Below, piece after piece: positions 50,628-58,845 of a stretch of 64,000 bases of DNA. Within the stretch, counting starts at the first letter, position 1, and each line of letters starts with the position of its first letter. This DNA is from an uncultured delta proteobacterium (GTDB lineage Bacteria; Desulfobacterota; Desulfovibrionia; Desulfovibrionales; Desulfovibrionaceae), in contig CAILNX010000054.1 in NCBI GenBank assembly GCA_903835685.1, positions 124,001-188,000 on the forward strand. Reading direction: 5' to 3'. Below the pieces are notes generated by a model that saw only the letters and a program-made list of their open reading frames with translations, was not told where the DNA came from and did no database searches. The translations under genes and the position numbers were made by a program.

Positions 50628-51458
50628 TCAAGGGGAGGTGCGGGGCTGGCCGAGAAGGGCCAGGACCTGGAGGAAATCCTCCATCTCGGGCTGGCCGTTT
50701 AAGATGATCCCGCGCAGGAGATACACGGGCGAGGCCGTGAGCCCGAAGCGCCGGGCCTCGGCGCGGTCGGCGGCCAGGCGGTCGGCCGTGGCCTGGGAGT
50801 GCCGGTCGCGCTCCAAGGCCCCAGGCTCGGCCCCCAGGGACAGGGCCAGGGCCACCAGGGCCTCTTCCCGGGCCTTGGCCGGGGCCGGGTTGGTCACGGC
50901 CATGAATTCCTTCTGGCGGGCCAGGACCTGGTCGTGGAAGCGCCAGGCCAGGTCCGGGTTTTGCCGGGCCAGGGCCTCGAACAGGGCCGAGGCGGGCTGG
51001 GAAAGTTCCTCAAATCCCAGGGGCAGGTGCTTGACCAGGATGCGCACGTTTTTCGGCCGGGCTTGAAGCAGGTCGCGCAGGACCGGGGCGTTCTGGGCGT
51101 ACACCGGGTTGAGCAGGTCGATGTAGGCCACCATGGTCACGGGCGCGTCAGTCCGGCCGCGCACGGGCATGCCCGGGAGCAGGACGGGCTGGCGCGGGGA
51201 GGCCATCTGTTCCTTCCAGCCCTGGACCTTGGCCTGGCGCTGCTTCTCCTCGAATCCGGCCTGGGACAGGTCAAAGACCGTGTCACCCCGGGCCGAGAGC
51301 GGGTCCAGGACCAGTTCCGGATGGGCGCGGAAGGCCTGGCGGACATCCTCGGGCGTGAGGGCAGGGGCTTTGGGGGCGCAGGCCCAGAGGGTCGAGAGGG
51401 TTACGAGGGTCAGAACGGCCGAACAGGATGCACGGCCCGAAAGGCTAAGGGGACGCAA
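50628..51458 (-). CDS. DsbA-fold lipoprotein lacking the CXXC active site
   Basis: 276 residues: lipoprotein signal ending STLWAC, a helical part with VRQAFRAHPELVL, then a DsbA/thioredoxin_4-like domain (APVTMVAYIDLLNPVY, VRILVKHLPLGFEELSQPASALFEAL, FGLTASPVYLLRG). Where related proteins have CPxC the sequence is LNPVY, so both redox cysteines are gone although the cis-proline loop (ASPVY) is kept. It should bind rather than oxidise. TTG 51458 is chosen: GGAGG lies six bases upstream and the signal starts there. It overlaps the RsbW-like gene by 14 bases. Confidence 0.78.
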   Translation of the reverse strand: MRPLSLSGRASCSAVLTLVTLSTLWACAPKAPALTPEDVRQAFRAHPELVLDPLSARGDTVFDLSQAGFEEKQRQAKVQGWKEQMASPRQPVLLPGMPVRGRTDAPVTMVAYIDLLNPVYAQNAPVLRDLLQARPKNVRILVKHLPLGFEELSQPASALFEALARQNPDLAWRFHDQVLARQKEFMAVTNPAPAKAREEALVALALSLGAEPGALERDRHSQATADRLAADRAEARRFGLTASPVYLLRGIILNGQPEMEDFLQVLALLGQPRTSP

Positions 51459-51864
51459 GGCGGGCCTCCAGGGAAAGAATATTGGACTGGTCTTCCCGAC
51501 GGTAGGACACTTGGTCCATGAAACGTTTGATGAAAAAAACGCCCAGGCCGCCCACGCCGCGCTCCTCAACGTCCTGGGAGAGGTCCGGGGCATGTGCCCT
51601 GGTGGGGTCAAAAGGCTGGCCCTGGTCGCGGATATCCAGGCGGAACATCCCTCCTTCGCTCCGGCATTCCACGCTCACCATGCCTGGCCCGGCCGGATAG
51701 GCATAGGAGGCCACATTGACCAGGGCCTCCTCGGCGGCCAGTTCCAGGCCGCTGAGCCGCTCAGGGGGAAAACCTCCGGCCCGGGCCTCATCCAGGATGA
51801 AGCCGATGAGCTCCGGCAGGCTGTCCAGGGTGGCCGGGCGGGAAAGCCGGACGGTTTGTGCCAC
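51445..51864 (-). CDS. RsbW-like anti-sigma factor/serine kinase
   Basis: 139 residues forming one HATPase_c_2 domain: N box ELAAEEALVNVASYAY, G1 DIRDQGQPFDP and G2 RGVGGLGVFFIKRFMD. Such proteins bind a sigma factor or other target and phosphorylate a STAS antagonist. The antagonist gene lies directly upstream (10 bases). Its target is not encoded next to it. The stop is inside the ribosome-binding region of the DsbA-fold lipoprotein, so expression is coupled. Confidence 0.9.
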   Translation of the reverse strand: MAQTVRLSRPATLDSLPELIGFILDEARAGGFPPERLSGLELAAEEALVNVASYAYPAGPGMVSVECRSEGGMFRLDIRDQGQPFDPTRAHAPDLSQDVEERGVGGLGVFFIKRFMDQVSYRREDQSNILSLEARLASP

Positions 51865-51874
51865 GGGGGGGCCT

Positions 51875-52207
51875 CTAGAGCTTGGCGACGGCCTCGTTCA
51901 CTGTGGGGTAGATCTCGAACATGGAGCCGAAGCCGGAGATGTCAAAGACCTCCTTGACCATGCCCGAGAGGCTGGCGAAGACGATCTGGCCGTTCACCGC
52001 CTTGATCTTCTTGGCCGTGGATAGGATGCTGCGCAGGCCCGCGCTGGAAATGTACTCCAGGCCGGCCAAGTCGGCCACGAACTTCCGGTCCCCGCCGGAG
52101 ATATAGGGGTCGAATCCCTTCTCGAATTCAGGGGCGGTGACCGCGTCCATGCGTCCCTTGACGCTCATCACCACCACGCCCTGGTCCTTTTTCGCGCTCA
52201 ACTCCAT
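51875..52207 (-). CDS. STAS-domain anti-sigma factor antagonist
   Basis: 110 residues, a single STAS domain of the SpoIIAA/RsbV type. GLEYISSAGLRSIL contains the serine that the kinase phosphorylates (second S of SSAG). It is the first gene of the partner-switching operon, with AAGGAGG just before the ATG. In such systems a PP2C phosphatase reactivates the antagonist; the only PP2C protein in the window is the response regulator at 22583-23779. Confidence 0.93.
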   Translation of the reverse strand: MELSAKKDQGVVVMSVKGRMDAVTAPEFEKGFDPYISGGDRKFVADLAGLEYISSAGLRSILSTAKKIKAVNGQIVFASLSGMVKEVFDISGFGSMFEIYPTVNEAVAKL

Positions 52208-52326
52208 GGGTATCCTCCTTGGATAGGCCCGAGGGCCTGGAAAATCAGCTTCACGAGCATGGCTCCCCTATGCCCTGTCCCCGGGGAAAAATAAAGCCTC
52301 GTCAGGGGTTAAAACCAGGGGCCGGG

Positions 52327-52743
52327 TCATTTTTTCAGCCCGGCAAAGGCCGGATAGGGCACATCGTCAGTCGGGTCGTAAACCCCTTCATAATATTCGA
52401 TGACCTGGAGCGGCTCAAGGGCCTCGAAGCGGTGGGCCAGGCCAGGGCGCACCGTGACCTTCATGCCGGGCTCCAGAGGGGTCTCACGGGTTTGGCCGGT
52501 CTGGGGGTCAGCGGTGCGCAGCAGGCCTTTTCCGGCGATGATGTAGAAATGCTCGGTCTTGATCCGGTGCACATGGCCGCCCCGGAACCGTCCCTCCCCG
52601 GGCAGCAGGGAGAAATAGGCCAAGTGGTCCAGGCGCTGGCCGTCCTCGATGAGGGCCAGTTCGCCCCTCTCCTGGATGAGCCGTTTCTGGCGGGCAAAGG
52701 CCTCGGTCTCGGGCAGGCGGGAAAGGAGGAGTCTTTCGTCCAT
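52327..52743 (-). CDS. Cupin-domain protein
   Basis: 138 residues with an N-terminal helix (DERLLLSRLPETEAFARQKR) and a cupin core: GGHVHRIKTEHFYIIAGKG and PGMKVTVRPGLAHRFEA carry the histidine set for a metal. The cupin fold covers sugar isomerases, dioxygenases and binding proteins, so function is open; the H-x-H...E/Y-x-G pattern is not specific. ATG 52743 is used; the frame's longer extension runs into antisense of the metalloprotease gene. It is divergent from that gene. Confidence 0.75.
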   Translation of the reverse strand: MDERLLLSRLPETEAFARQKRLIQERGELALIEDGQRLDHLAYFSLLPGEGRFRGGHVHRIKTEHFYIIAGKGLLRTADPQTGQTRETPLEPGMKVTVRPGLAHRFEALEPLQVIEYYEGVYDPTDDVPYPAFAGLKK

Positions 52744-52842
52744 GGGCCTTCCTTGGGGTTCCTGTGCGGTTGGCCCATCATAGGGCTTGGAGTCCGGGAG
52801 AATCAAGGGTAAAAGCGGAACGGCGGAAAGGAGGGTGGGGTC

Positions 52843-53631
52843 TTGGAGCTTCCCGAGTACACGATCCGGCCCAGCGCACGGGCCACCCGGGTGGTTTTGT
52901 CCATCCGGCCGCGCCAGGGCTTGGAAGTCGTGGTTCCCATGGGCTACGACCCCTCCCGGGTCCCGGACATCGTGCGTCGCCGTCTGTCCTGGGTGCGCAA
53001 ACACCTGTCCCGTCTGGCCGACTCTCCTGCCGACGCGCCGGAGGCGGGCTCCCTGCCCGATATCCTGCATTTCCAGGCCGCTGGCGTGGCCTACCCCCTG
53101 GCCTATGTGGCAAAGCCCACCCGGGGCGTGCGCCTGGTGGAGAACGCCGGGCGGGTCCTGCTGGCCGGAAAGGTCGAGGACCTAGCGGCCTGTCACGCAA
53201 CCCTGCGCGGATTCGTGCGCCGCAAGGCTGCGGCCGTGCTCCCCGGGATGCTGGCCGATCTGGCCGGGCGCACGAATCTTTCCTACGAGGCGGCCCGGGT
53301 GCGCATGCAGCGTTCGCGGTGGGGGAGCTGCTCGGCCGCAAACGTCATCAACTTAAACGCCAAGCTCCTGTTCCTCCCGGCCCATCTGGCCGAGCACGTC
53401 CTGCTGCACGAGCTTTGCCACACCCGGCACCACCATCACCGGGCCACGTTCTGGAAGCTGGTGGAGCGCTTTTCCCCGGACTGGCGGGACATGGAGCGGG
53501 AGCTCCGGCAGGCCTGGCGGCATGTGCCCGGCTGGGTGGATGGGGACTGTCTCTCGCAGCAGGACGAGCGCGGCTCCTTGTGTGGCCCTGGTGACTCAAG
53601 AACGGGCCAGAAAAATAATAAAAATAAATAG
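52843..53631 (+). CDS. YgjP/DUF45-like metalloprotease (HExxH-type)
   Basis: 262 residues. The N-terminal part (RATRVVLSIRPRQGLEVVVP) and RMQRSRWGSCSAANVINLNAKLLFLP are characteristic of the YgjP/DUF45 family. LLHELCHTRHHHH near residue 187-199 is the HExxH zinc motif, with DWRDMERELRQ after it. The TTG start is supported by GGAGGG seven bases upstream; no better start is in frame. Family members are predicted zinc metallopeptidases, often near restriction systems, but none is seen here. The C-terminal tail (SRTGQKNNKNK) is lysine/asparagine-rich and encoded by AT-rich DNA, probably not conserved. Confidence 0.83.
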   Translation: MELPEYTIRPSARATRVVLSIRPRQGLEVVVPMGYDPSRVPDIVRRRLSWVRKHLSRLADSPADAPEAGSLPDILHFQAAGVAYPLAYVAKPTRGVRLVENAGRVLLAGKVEDLAACHATLRGFVRRKAAAVLPGMLADLAGRTNLSYEAARVRMQRSRWGSCSAANVINLNAKLLFLPAHLAEHVLLHELCHTRHHHHRATFWKLVERFSPDWRDMERELRQAWRHVPGWVDGDCLSQQDERGSLCGPGDSRTGQKNNKNK

Positions 53632-53663
53632 TTATGCCTGTTGTGGGTTCGAGCTGAGCCGGT

Positions 53664-54581
53664 TCAACTCCCCGAGGCTTCAGCAACTTCGATTCCCCCG
53701 GCAAACTGGCGGCCCAACTCCTCCTCCACAGTACTCGGCGCGTAGCCCAGGGCGCGGGCCTTGCCGCTGTCCAGGGACACGTCCCGGGCTCGGGGCGCGG
53801 GCATGGGCACGTCGCTGCGCAGGCAGGGACTTAAGGCCATGTCTGGCCGCCCCAGGACCCGGCGCAATATTTCTCCGAAGGCGTAGCGGGACAGCCGCTC
53901 GGTCCCGCCCAGGTGCAGCAGGCCGCAGGCCCCCTGTTCCATAATCAGTGTCAGGGCCAGGGCCAGGCCCCGGGCCCCGTCCGCACCGCTCACCGGGGTC
54001 CGCCACTCGTCCGTGAAGAGTTTCAGTTCCCGGCCCTCGGCCACGGCCTTCAGCATGAAATTCAGGAAGGAGGGGTTCACCGGGCCGCTCGGGCCGTACA
54101 TGAGGGGCATCCGGCACACGGCTGCCCCGGGGTGGCGGGCCAGAACCTCGGCCTCAGCCAGGGCCTTGTGCTCCCCGTACAGGCTGATGGGGTTGGGTGG
54201 GTCAGCCTCCTGGTACGGGGCCGCTTCACCGTCAAAGACCAGGTCCGTGGAGGTGAAGACCAAGGGCAGGCCTTGGTCTGCGCAGAGCTGGGCCAGAAAG
54301 GCCGTGGCATCCAGGTTCACGGCCCGGGAAAGCTCGGGGCGTTTCTGGCATTCATTGGGATTGGATAGGGCCGCCGCATGGATGACCGCCTGGGGTTCAA
54401 ATTCGCGGAAAAAGGCTCGCACTTGGGACTGGTCGGCCAGGTCCAGCCGGACGCACCGAGCCTGGCCCTCAGGTGGGGTATTGGTCAGGCAGGTCCCAAT
54501 GATTTCATACTGATGGGCGAAGAGATTCAGGAAGTTGAAGCCCAAAAAACCGCTGGCCCCGGTGAACAGAAGTCTGGTCAT
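53664..54581 (-). CDS. RmlD-like sugar-nucleotide reductase (extended SDR)
   Basis: 305 residues of the RmlD/dTDP-4-dehydrorhamnose reductase type. TRLLFTGASGFLGFNFL is the NAD(P) motif; VIHAAALSNPNECQ, FTSTDLVFDGEAAPY and NPISLYGEHKALAEAEVL (Y-x3-K) are the catalytic segments. The sugar substrate is not certain: members also act as epimerases or in other nucleotide-sugar pathways. No other rml gene is in the window. It converges with the metalloprotease gene. Confidence 0.8.
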   Translation of the reverse strand: MTRLLFTGASGFLGFNFLNLFAHQYEIIGTCLTNTPPEGQARCVRLDLADQSQVRAFFREFEPQAVIHAAALSNPNECQKRPELSRAVNLDATAFLAQLCADQGLPLVFTSTDLVFDGEAAPYQEADPPNPISLYGEHKALAEAEVLARHPGAAVCRMPLMYGPSGPVNPSFLNFMLKAVAEGRELKLFTDEWRTPVSGADGARGLALALTLIMEQGACGLLHLGGTERLSRYAFGEILRRVLGRPDMALSPCLRSDVPMPAPRARDVSLDSGKARALGYAPSTVEEELGRQFAGGIEVAEASGS

Positions 54582-54679
54582 GGCGAAAGGGTCCCTCCTG
54601 GAAAGCGCCCTGGACTGGTATCGCGCCCGGGGGACTCAGGCAAGGGCTGGCGGCCCTGGTCCGTGGGCGAAAAAAGTGC

Positions 54680-54708
54680 TTGCCAACCTCGGGTCCGATG
54701 TATATATC
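54680..54708 (+). promoter_or_regulatory. Promoter of the tRNA-Val gene
   Basis: TTGCCA (54680-54685) and TATATC (54703-54708) with a 17-base spacer, or TATATA at 54701 with a 15-base spacer. The tRNA starts 10 bases after the -10 box, so transcription starts close to its 5' end. Confidence 0.65.
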
Positions 54709-54718
54709 CCATTCCCCT

Positions 54719-54794
<76 letters not shown>

Positions 54795-54805
54795 CCGGCC
54801 CGCAC

Positions 54806-54835
54806 GCGGCCCCCTCCCAGGGGGCCGCTTTTTTT
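54806..54835 (+). terminator. Rho-independent terminator after tRNA-Val
   Basis: GCGGCCCCC (54806-54814) and GGGGGCCGC (54820-54828) form a perfect 9-bp stem with a 5-base loop, followed by seven T. The tRNA is therefore a stand-alone unit. Confidence 0.95.
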
Positions 54836-54939
54836 GTTCCGGCTGAAGGCCCTTCCAAAAGAAGCCCCTTTGCCCTATGCTTTTAGGTCATTGCGCCACC
54901 ACACAAACGGCCCATGGGCCACGCACGCGAGGAGCAGTC

Positions 54940-56130
54940 ATGCGCGTTTTGTCCAAGCAGGTGACCGGATATATGGAAAAATCCTCCTGGATTCGGCGGA
55001 TGTTCGAGGCCGGGATGGAGCTCAAGAAGAAATACGGGGCCGAGGCCGTGTGCGATTTTTCCCTGGGCAACCCGGACCTGCCCCCGCCCCCGGAAGTGGG
55101 TGTGGCCCTGCGCGAGATCGCCGAGGAGGTCTGCCGCCCCTTTGGCCTGGGGTACATGCCCAATTTCGGCTACCCCTTTGTGCGTGAGAGCCTGGCCGGG
55201 GAGATATCCAAGGAGCAGGGCGTGCCCATCACGGCCCAGGACTTGGTCATCACCTGCGGCGCGGCCGGGGCCATCAACACCGTGTACCGGGCCGTGCTGG
55301 AGCCGGGCGACGAGGTGGTCTGCCCCGCGCCCTATTTCGTGGAATACGGGTTCTACGCCGAGAACCACGGGGGCAGCTTGCGGCCCGTGCCCACCAACCC
55401 CACGGATTTCAGCCTGGACCTTTCGGCCATGGACGCGGCCATCACGGACAAGACCCGGGTGGTGCTCATCAATTCGCCCAACAACCCCACGGGCCGGGTC
55501 TACACCCTGGCGGAACTGAAAGGTCTGACGGACATCCTCCTGCGCCATAATAAGGGCCGGGAGCGCCCCATCTTCCTCATCGCGGACGAGCCCTACCGTT
55601 TCCTGGCCTATGACGGGGCGGTCGTTCCCTCCCTGCTGCCCCTGTATCCCTACACGGTGGTGGTCAGCTCCTTTTCCAAGAATCTGTCCCTGGCCGGTGC
55701 CCGAGTGGGCTACGCCCTCATCAATCCGGACATGCCGGAAAAGACCCAGATGCATGACGGCATTGTCCTGGCCAACCGCATCCTGGGATTCGTCAACGCC
55801 CCGGCCCTGGCCCAGCTCCTGGTGCACAAGGCCGCCGGCAGCCAGGTGGACGTGGGCCGCTACCAGGGCCGCCGGGACGCCATGGCCAAGGTCCTCACCG
55901 AGACGGGCTACACTTTCGCCAAGCCGTCCGGGGCCTTCTACTTCTTCCCCCAGGCCCCGGGCGGGGACGACGTGCGCTTCGTGAACCTGCTCCTGGAGGA
56001 AAAAATCCTGGGTGTGCCCGGATCGGGATTCGGTGCGCCGGGCTATTTCCGCTTGGCCTTTTGCGTGGCCCAGGAAGTCATCAACCGCTCCCGGGAGGGC
56101 TTTGCCCGGGCCATGGCCAAGGTCAGCTAG
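54940..56130 (+). CDS. Class I aminotransferase (aspartate aminotransferase family)
   Basis: PLP-dependent transamination. 396 residues: DFSLGNPDLPPPPE and YMPNFGYPFVRESLA at the N-terminal arm, CGAAGAINTVYRAVLEPGDEV, SPNNPTGRVY (substrate and PLP binding), IADEPYRF and SSFSKNLSLAGARVGY, where the lysine (near 245) forms the internal aldimine. The substrate is probably aspartate or another small amino acid, but the subgroup is not clear. ATG 54940 follows GAGGAGC. ispE starts 14 bases after the stop. Confidence 0.88.
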   Translation: MRVLSKQVTGYMEKSSWIRRMFEAGMELKKKYGAEAVCDFSLGNPDLPPPPEVGVALREIAEEVCRPFGLGYMPNFGYPFVRESLAGEISKEQGVPITAQDLVITCGAAGAINTVYRAVLEPGDEVVCPAPYFVEYGFYAENHGGSLRPVPTNPTDFSLDLSAMDAAITDKTRVVLINSPNNPTGRVYTLAELKGLTDILLRHNKGRERPIFLIADEPYRFLAYDGAVVPSLLPLYPYTVVVSSFSKNLSLAGARVGYALINPDMPEKTQMHDGIVLANRILGFVNAPALAQLLVHKAAGSQVDVGRYQGRRDAMAKVLTETGYTFAKPSGAFYFFPQAPGGDDVRFVNLLLEEKILGVPGSGFGAPGYFRLAFCVAQEVINRSREGFARAMAKVS

Positions 56131-56144
56131 GGTTGGACTGCGCA

Positions 56145-57008
56145 ATGATCACCGCCTGCTGCTCGCTGACCGCCCCGGCCAAGGTCAATCTCTACCTGGA
56201 CATCCTGGGGGTCCTGCCGGGCGGCTACCACGAGCTGAACACCCTGTTCCATCCCCTGACCGCCCCGGCCGACACCCTGGAGATTTCGCCTGGTCCAGCC
56301 GGGCAGGGCTGTTTGGTGGACTCGGGCCTGCCGGGCCTGGACGGGCCGGACAACCTCATCGTCAAGGCCTGGCGGCGGTTCGGCGAAGCCACGGGTTTTC
56401 TGCCGGACCTCTCGGTGAAGCTCACCAAGCACATCCCCATGGGCGCGGGCCTGGGTGGGGGCAGTTCCGATGCGGCGGCCATGCTCACCTATCTGAACAG
56501 TCAGGCCGGGGAAAGCGCCCTGGCCCCGGACAGGCTGTCCGAACTGGCTGCGGGCATCGGCGCGGACACCCCGTTTTTTCTCCTGGGAGTTCCGGCCTGG
56601 GCCGGGGGCATCGGTGAGAAACTGACCCCGGCCCAGGTGGACCTTACGGGGGTCAGCCTGGTCCTGATCTGCCCTCGGGCGCACGTGTCCACGCCCTGGG
56701 CCTACAAGGAATGGGACCGCTGTTTTTCGGCCCCGGATAGCTTCTTGACAAGCCCTGGTGCCGCTGCTATGGGGACTCTCTTTCTTGAACGGCTGACCTT
56801 GTACAACGCCTTTGAGCGGGTGGTTTTTGACCGCTGGCCTGGTCTGCGGACGATCAAGGAAAAGCTCATTGCCTTGGGCGCCTGCGGAGCCGCCATGAGC
56901 GGCAGCGGGGCCAGTGTTTTTGGCCTTTTCAGGGATCGGGCCAGGGCGGTCATGGCCGCGCATTCCTTTGCGGCTGCGTCTATCCCGGCATATGTGAATC
57001 ATTTCTGA
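56145..57008 (+). CDS. ispE: 4-diphosphocytidyl-2-C-methyl-D-erythritol kinase
   Basis: IspE phosphorylates an intermediate of the MEP isoprenoid pathway. 287 residues. TAPAKVNLYLDILG is the start of this GHMP kinase; IPMGAGLGGGSSDAAAML is the ATP-binding loop and GAAMSGSGASVFGLF the third motif. ATG 56145 is used because the N-terminal motif begins a few residues later; the longer frame start inside the upstream gene is not supported. Three bases after its stop begins tRNA-Gln, then prs. Confidence 0.94.
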   Translation: MITACCSLTAPAKVNLYLDILGVLPGGYHELNTLFHPLTAPADTLEISPGPAGQGCLVDSGLPGLDGPDNLIVKAWRRFGEATGFLPDLSVKLTKHIPMGAGLGGGSSDAAAMLTYLNSQAGESALAPDRLSELAAGIGADTPFFLLGVPAWAGGIGEKLTPAQVDLTGVSLVLICPRAHVSTPWAYKEWDRCFSAPDSFLTSPGAAAMGTLFLERLTLYNAFERVVFDRWPGLRTIKEKLIALGACGAAMSGSGASVFGLFRDRARAVMAAHSFAAASIPAYVNHF

Positions 57009-57011
57009 TGT

Positions 57012-57087
57012 TGGGGTGTCGCCAAGTTGGTAAGGCAACGGGTTTTGGTCCCGTTATTCGAGGGTTCGAGTCCTTCCACCCCAGCCA
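57012..57087 (+). tRNA. tRNA-Gln (TTG)
   Basis: A 76-nt cloverleaf starting with T, as tRNA-Gln does: acceptor TGGGGTG/CACCCCA, anticodon stem ACGGG/CCCGT with loop TTTTGGT (anticodon TTG), T stem GAGGG/CCTTC with loop TTCGAGT, encoded CCA (57085-57087). It is embedded between ispE and prs with almost no spacer, so it is processed from a longer transcript; the ispE-tRNA-Gln-prs order is common in Proteobacteria. Confidence 0.95.
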
Positions 57088-57119
57088 TTTTTCATGCTTT
57101 TGCGACACGAGGTACATCT

Positions 57120-58064
57120 ATGCCCATGCACGGCGACTTGAAGATTATTACCGGTTCGGCCAACACTGCCCTGGCCGAAGCCATCTGCGAACATCTGGGC
57201 ATGCGGCTGACCACGGTGCTGAAAGAGACTTTCAGCGACGGTGAGATCCGCATCGAAATCGGGGCTAACGTGCGCGGCGACGATGTGTTCATCATCCAGC
57301 CCACCTGTTCCCCGGTCAATTTTCATCTCATGGAGCTTCTGCTCATGCTGGACGCGCTCAAGCGCGCCAGCGCCCGCCGGGTCACGGCCGTGGTTCCCTA
57401 CTACGGGTACGCCCGGCAGGACCGCAAGGTGGTCCCCCGCGCGCCCATCAGCGCCAAGCTGGTGGCCGACTGCCTGACCGCCGCGGGCATGCAGCGCCTG
57501 GTGACCATCGACCTGCACGCCGGGCAGATCCAGGGCTTCTTCAATGTGCCCGTGGACAACCTGTACGCCGCGCCGGTCCTTTTGCACTATCTGCAACAGA
57601 GAAACGACAACGTCATCATCGTGTCCCCGGACGCGGGCGGCGTGGAACGCGCCCGGGCCTACGCCAAGCGCCTCAAGGTCGGCCTGGCCATCGTGGACAA
57701 GCGCCGGGACTCGCCCAACCAGGCCCAGGCCATGCACGTCATCGGCGACGTGCGGGACAAGGTGGCCGTGGTCCTGGACGACATGATCGACACGGCCGGG
57801 ACCATCTGCGCGGCCGGGACCGTGCTACTGGAGAACGGGGCCAAGGAAGTGCTGGCCTGCGCCACGCATCCGGTCCTGTCCGGCCCGGCCATCGAGCGGC
57901 TGGAAGCCTCCGACCTTTCCGAGGTCATCGTCACCGACACCATCCCACTGCGCGACGGGGCCAAGAGTTGCTCCAAGATCAAGCAGCTCTCGGTGGCCGG
58001 AATTTTGGCCAAGGCCATCAACAACATTCACACCGAATCCTCGGTGAGCGTATTGTTCGTCTAA
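57120..58064 (+). CDS. prs: Ribose-phosphate pyrophosphokinase (PRPP synthetase)
   Basis: Makes PRPP from ribose 5-phosphate and ATP for purines, pyrimidines, histidine and NAD. 314 residues. [10 protein letters not shown] is the ATP-binding flexible loop, [20 protein letters not shown] the PRPP synthase signature and [12 protein letters not shown] the ribose-phosphate loop. ATG 57120 follows GAGG at 8 bases; a second ATG two codons later is possible. The product would be used by hpt of this window among others. Confidence 0.95.
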   Translation: MPMHGDLKIITGSANTALAEAICEHLGMRLTTVLKETFSDGEIRIEIGANVRGDDVFIIQPTCSPVNFHLMELLLMLDALKRASARRVTAVVPYYGYARQDRKVVPRAPISAKLVADCLTAAGMQRLVTIDLHAGQIQGFFNVPVDNLYAAPVLLHYLQQRNDNVIIVSPDAGGVERARAYAKRLKVGLAIVDKRRDSPNQAQAMHVIGDVRDKVAVVLDDMIDTAGTICAAGTVLLENGAKEVLACATHPVLSGPAIERLEASDLSEVIVTDTIPLRDGAKSCSKIKQLSVAGILAKAINNIHTESSVSVLFV

Positions 58065-58134
58065 GAATCCCCCGCCCGCGCCCCGAATGCCGCAAGGTGG
58101 GGCTTACGGCGCTTAAAGAAGGAGAATTATCATC

Positions 58135-58743
58135 ATGGCTGAACTTCAGACTTTGAAAGTCCAGGCCCGTAGCGGGCTCGGCAAGGAAGCCAACCGCAAG
58201 CTGCGTCAGGAGAGCCTGGTTCCCGGCGTGTACTACAATGCCAAGGGTGAGAACATCGCCCTCCAGGTCCAGGGCCTCCCCCTGTCCAAGCTGTTCCACA
58301 AGATCGGCTCCTCCCGGGTCTTCGACCTGATCATCGGCGAGGAAGCCACGGCCCGTCCGGCCCTGATCTGGAAGCTCCAGCACAACCCGGTGAAGAGCAA
58401 CATCATCCATGTGGACTTCCTGGGCGTGGACCTGGACAAGGCCATCAAGGTGCATGTGCCCGTGGAAGTGACCGGCAAGCCCAAGGGCTTGGTCAAGGGC
58501 GGACGCCTGGAAATCTTCCGCGAGACCGTGGAAGTGCTGGCCAAGCCCCTGTCCATCCCCGACGCCGTCGTGGTGGATGTCACGGACCTGGACTTGAACG
58601 AGAGCTATCTCATTTCCGAACTGCCCGTGATTGAGGGCGTGAAGTTCATCTATGATGACAACTTCGCGGTTGTGGGCGTGGTCGTGCCCACCGAGCAGGC
58701 CGAAGGCGGCGAGGCCGCCAGTGCCGAAGCGGCTGTGGAATAG
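58135..58743 (+). CDS. rplY: Ribosomal protein bL25 (Ctc-type)
   Basis: 202 residues, the two-domain Ctc/TL5 form: a 5S rRNA-binding domain (LKVQARSGLGKEANRKLRQESLVPGVYYN) and a C-terminal beta domain (about 95-180), with an acidic Ala/Glu tail. AAGGAGAA precedes the ATG. A GCCCC/GGGGC hairpin lies in the 70-base gap after prs. Followed by pth, the usual neighbour. Confidence 0.94.
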   Translation: MAELQTLKVQARSGLGKEANRKLRQESLVPGVYYNAKGENIALQVQGLPLSKLFHKIGSSRVFDLIIGEEATARPALIWKLQHNPVKSNIIHVDFLGVDLDKAIKVHVPVEVTGKPKGLVKGGRLEIFRETVEVLAKPLSIPDAVVVDVTDLDLNESYLISELPVIEGVKFIYDDNFAVVGVVVPTEQAEGGEAASAEAAVE

Positions 58744-58770
58744 TCCTTTTTCGCGCACGAACCCTTTCCG

Positions 58771-58834
58771 GGCGCCCGCTTTGAAGCCTTCCTCCGCAGG
58801 GTGGGAGAAAGCCTTTTGCTTCAAGGCGGGCGTC
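58771..58834 (+). promoter_or_regulatory. Long inverted repeat between rplY and pth
   Basis: GCCCGCTTTGAAGC (58774-58787) pairs with GCTTCAAGGCGGGC (58818-58831) with one G-T pair; three more pairs extend it to 58771 and 58834. The loop is 30 bases. No T-run follows. The right arm ends 11 bases before the pth ATG, which has no clear Shine-Dalgarno, so the stem covers the region where a ribosome would land. Confidence 0.6.
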
Positions 58835-58845
58835 TTCCTTTGCCC

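Noticed and set aside
53605-53635. AT-rich stretch at the end of the metalloprotease gene as a third copy of the palindrome
   Set aside because: It is A-rich but not palindromic and does not match the 32-bp element.
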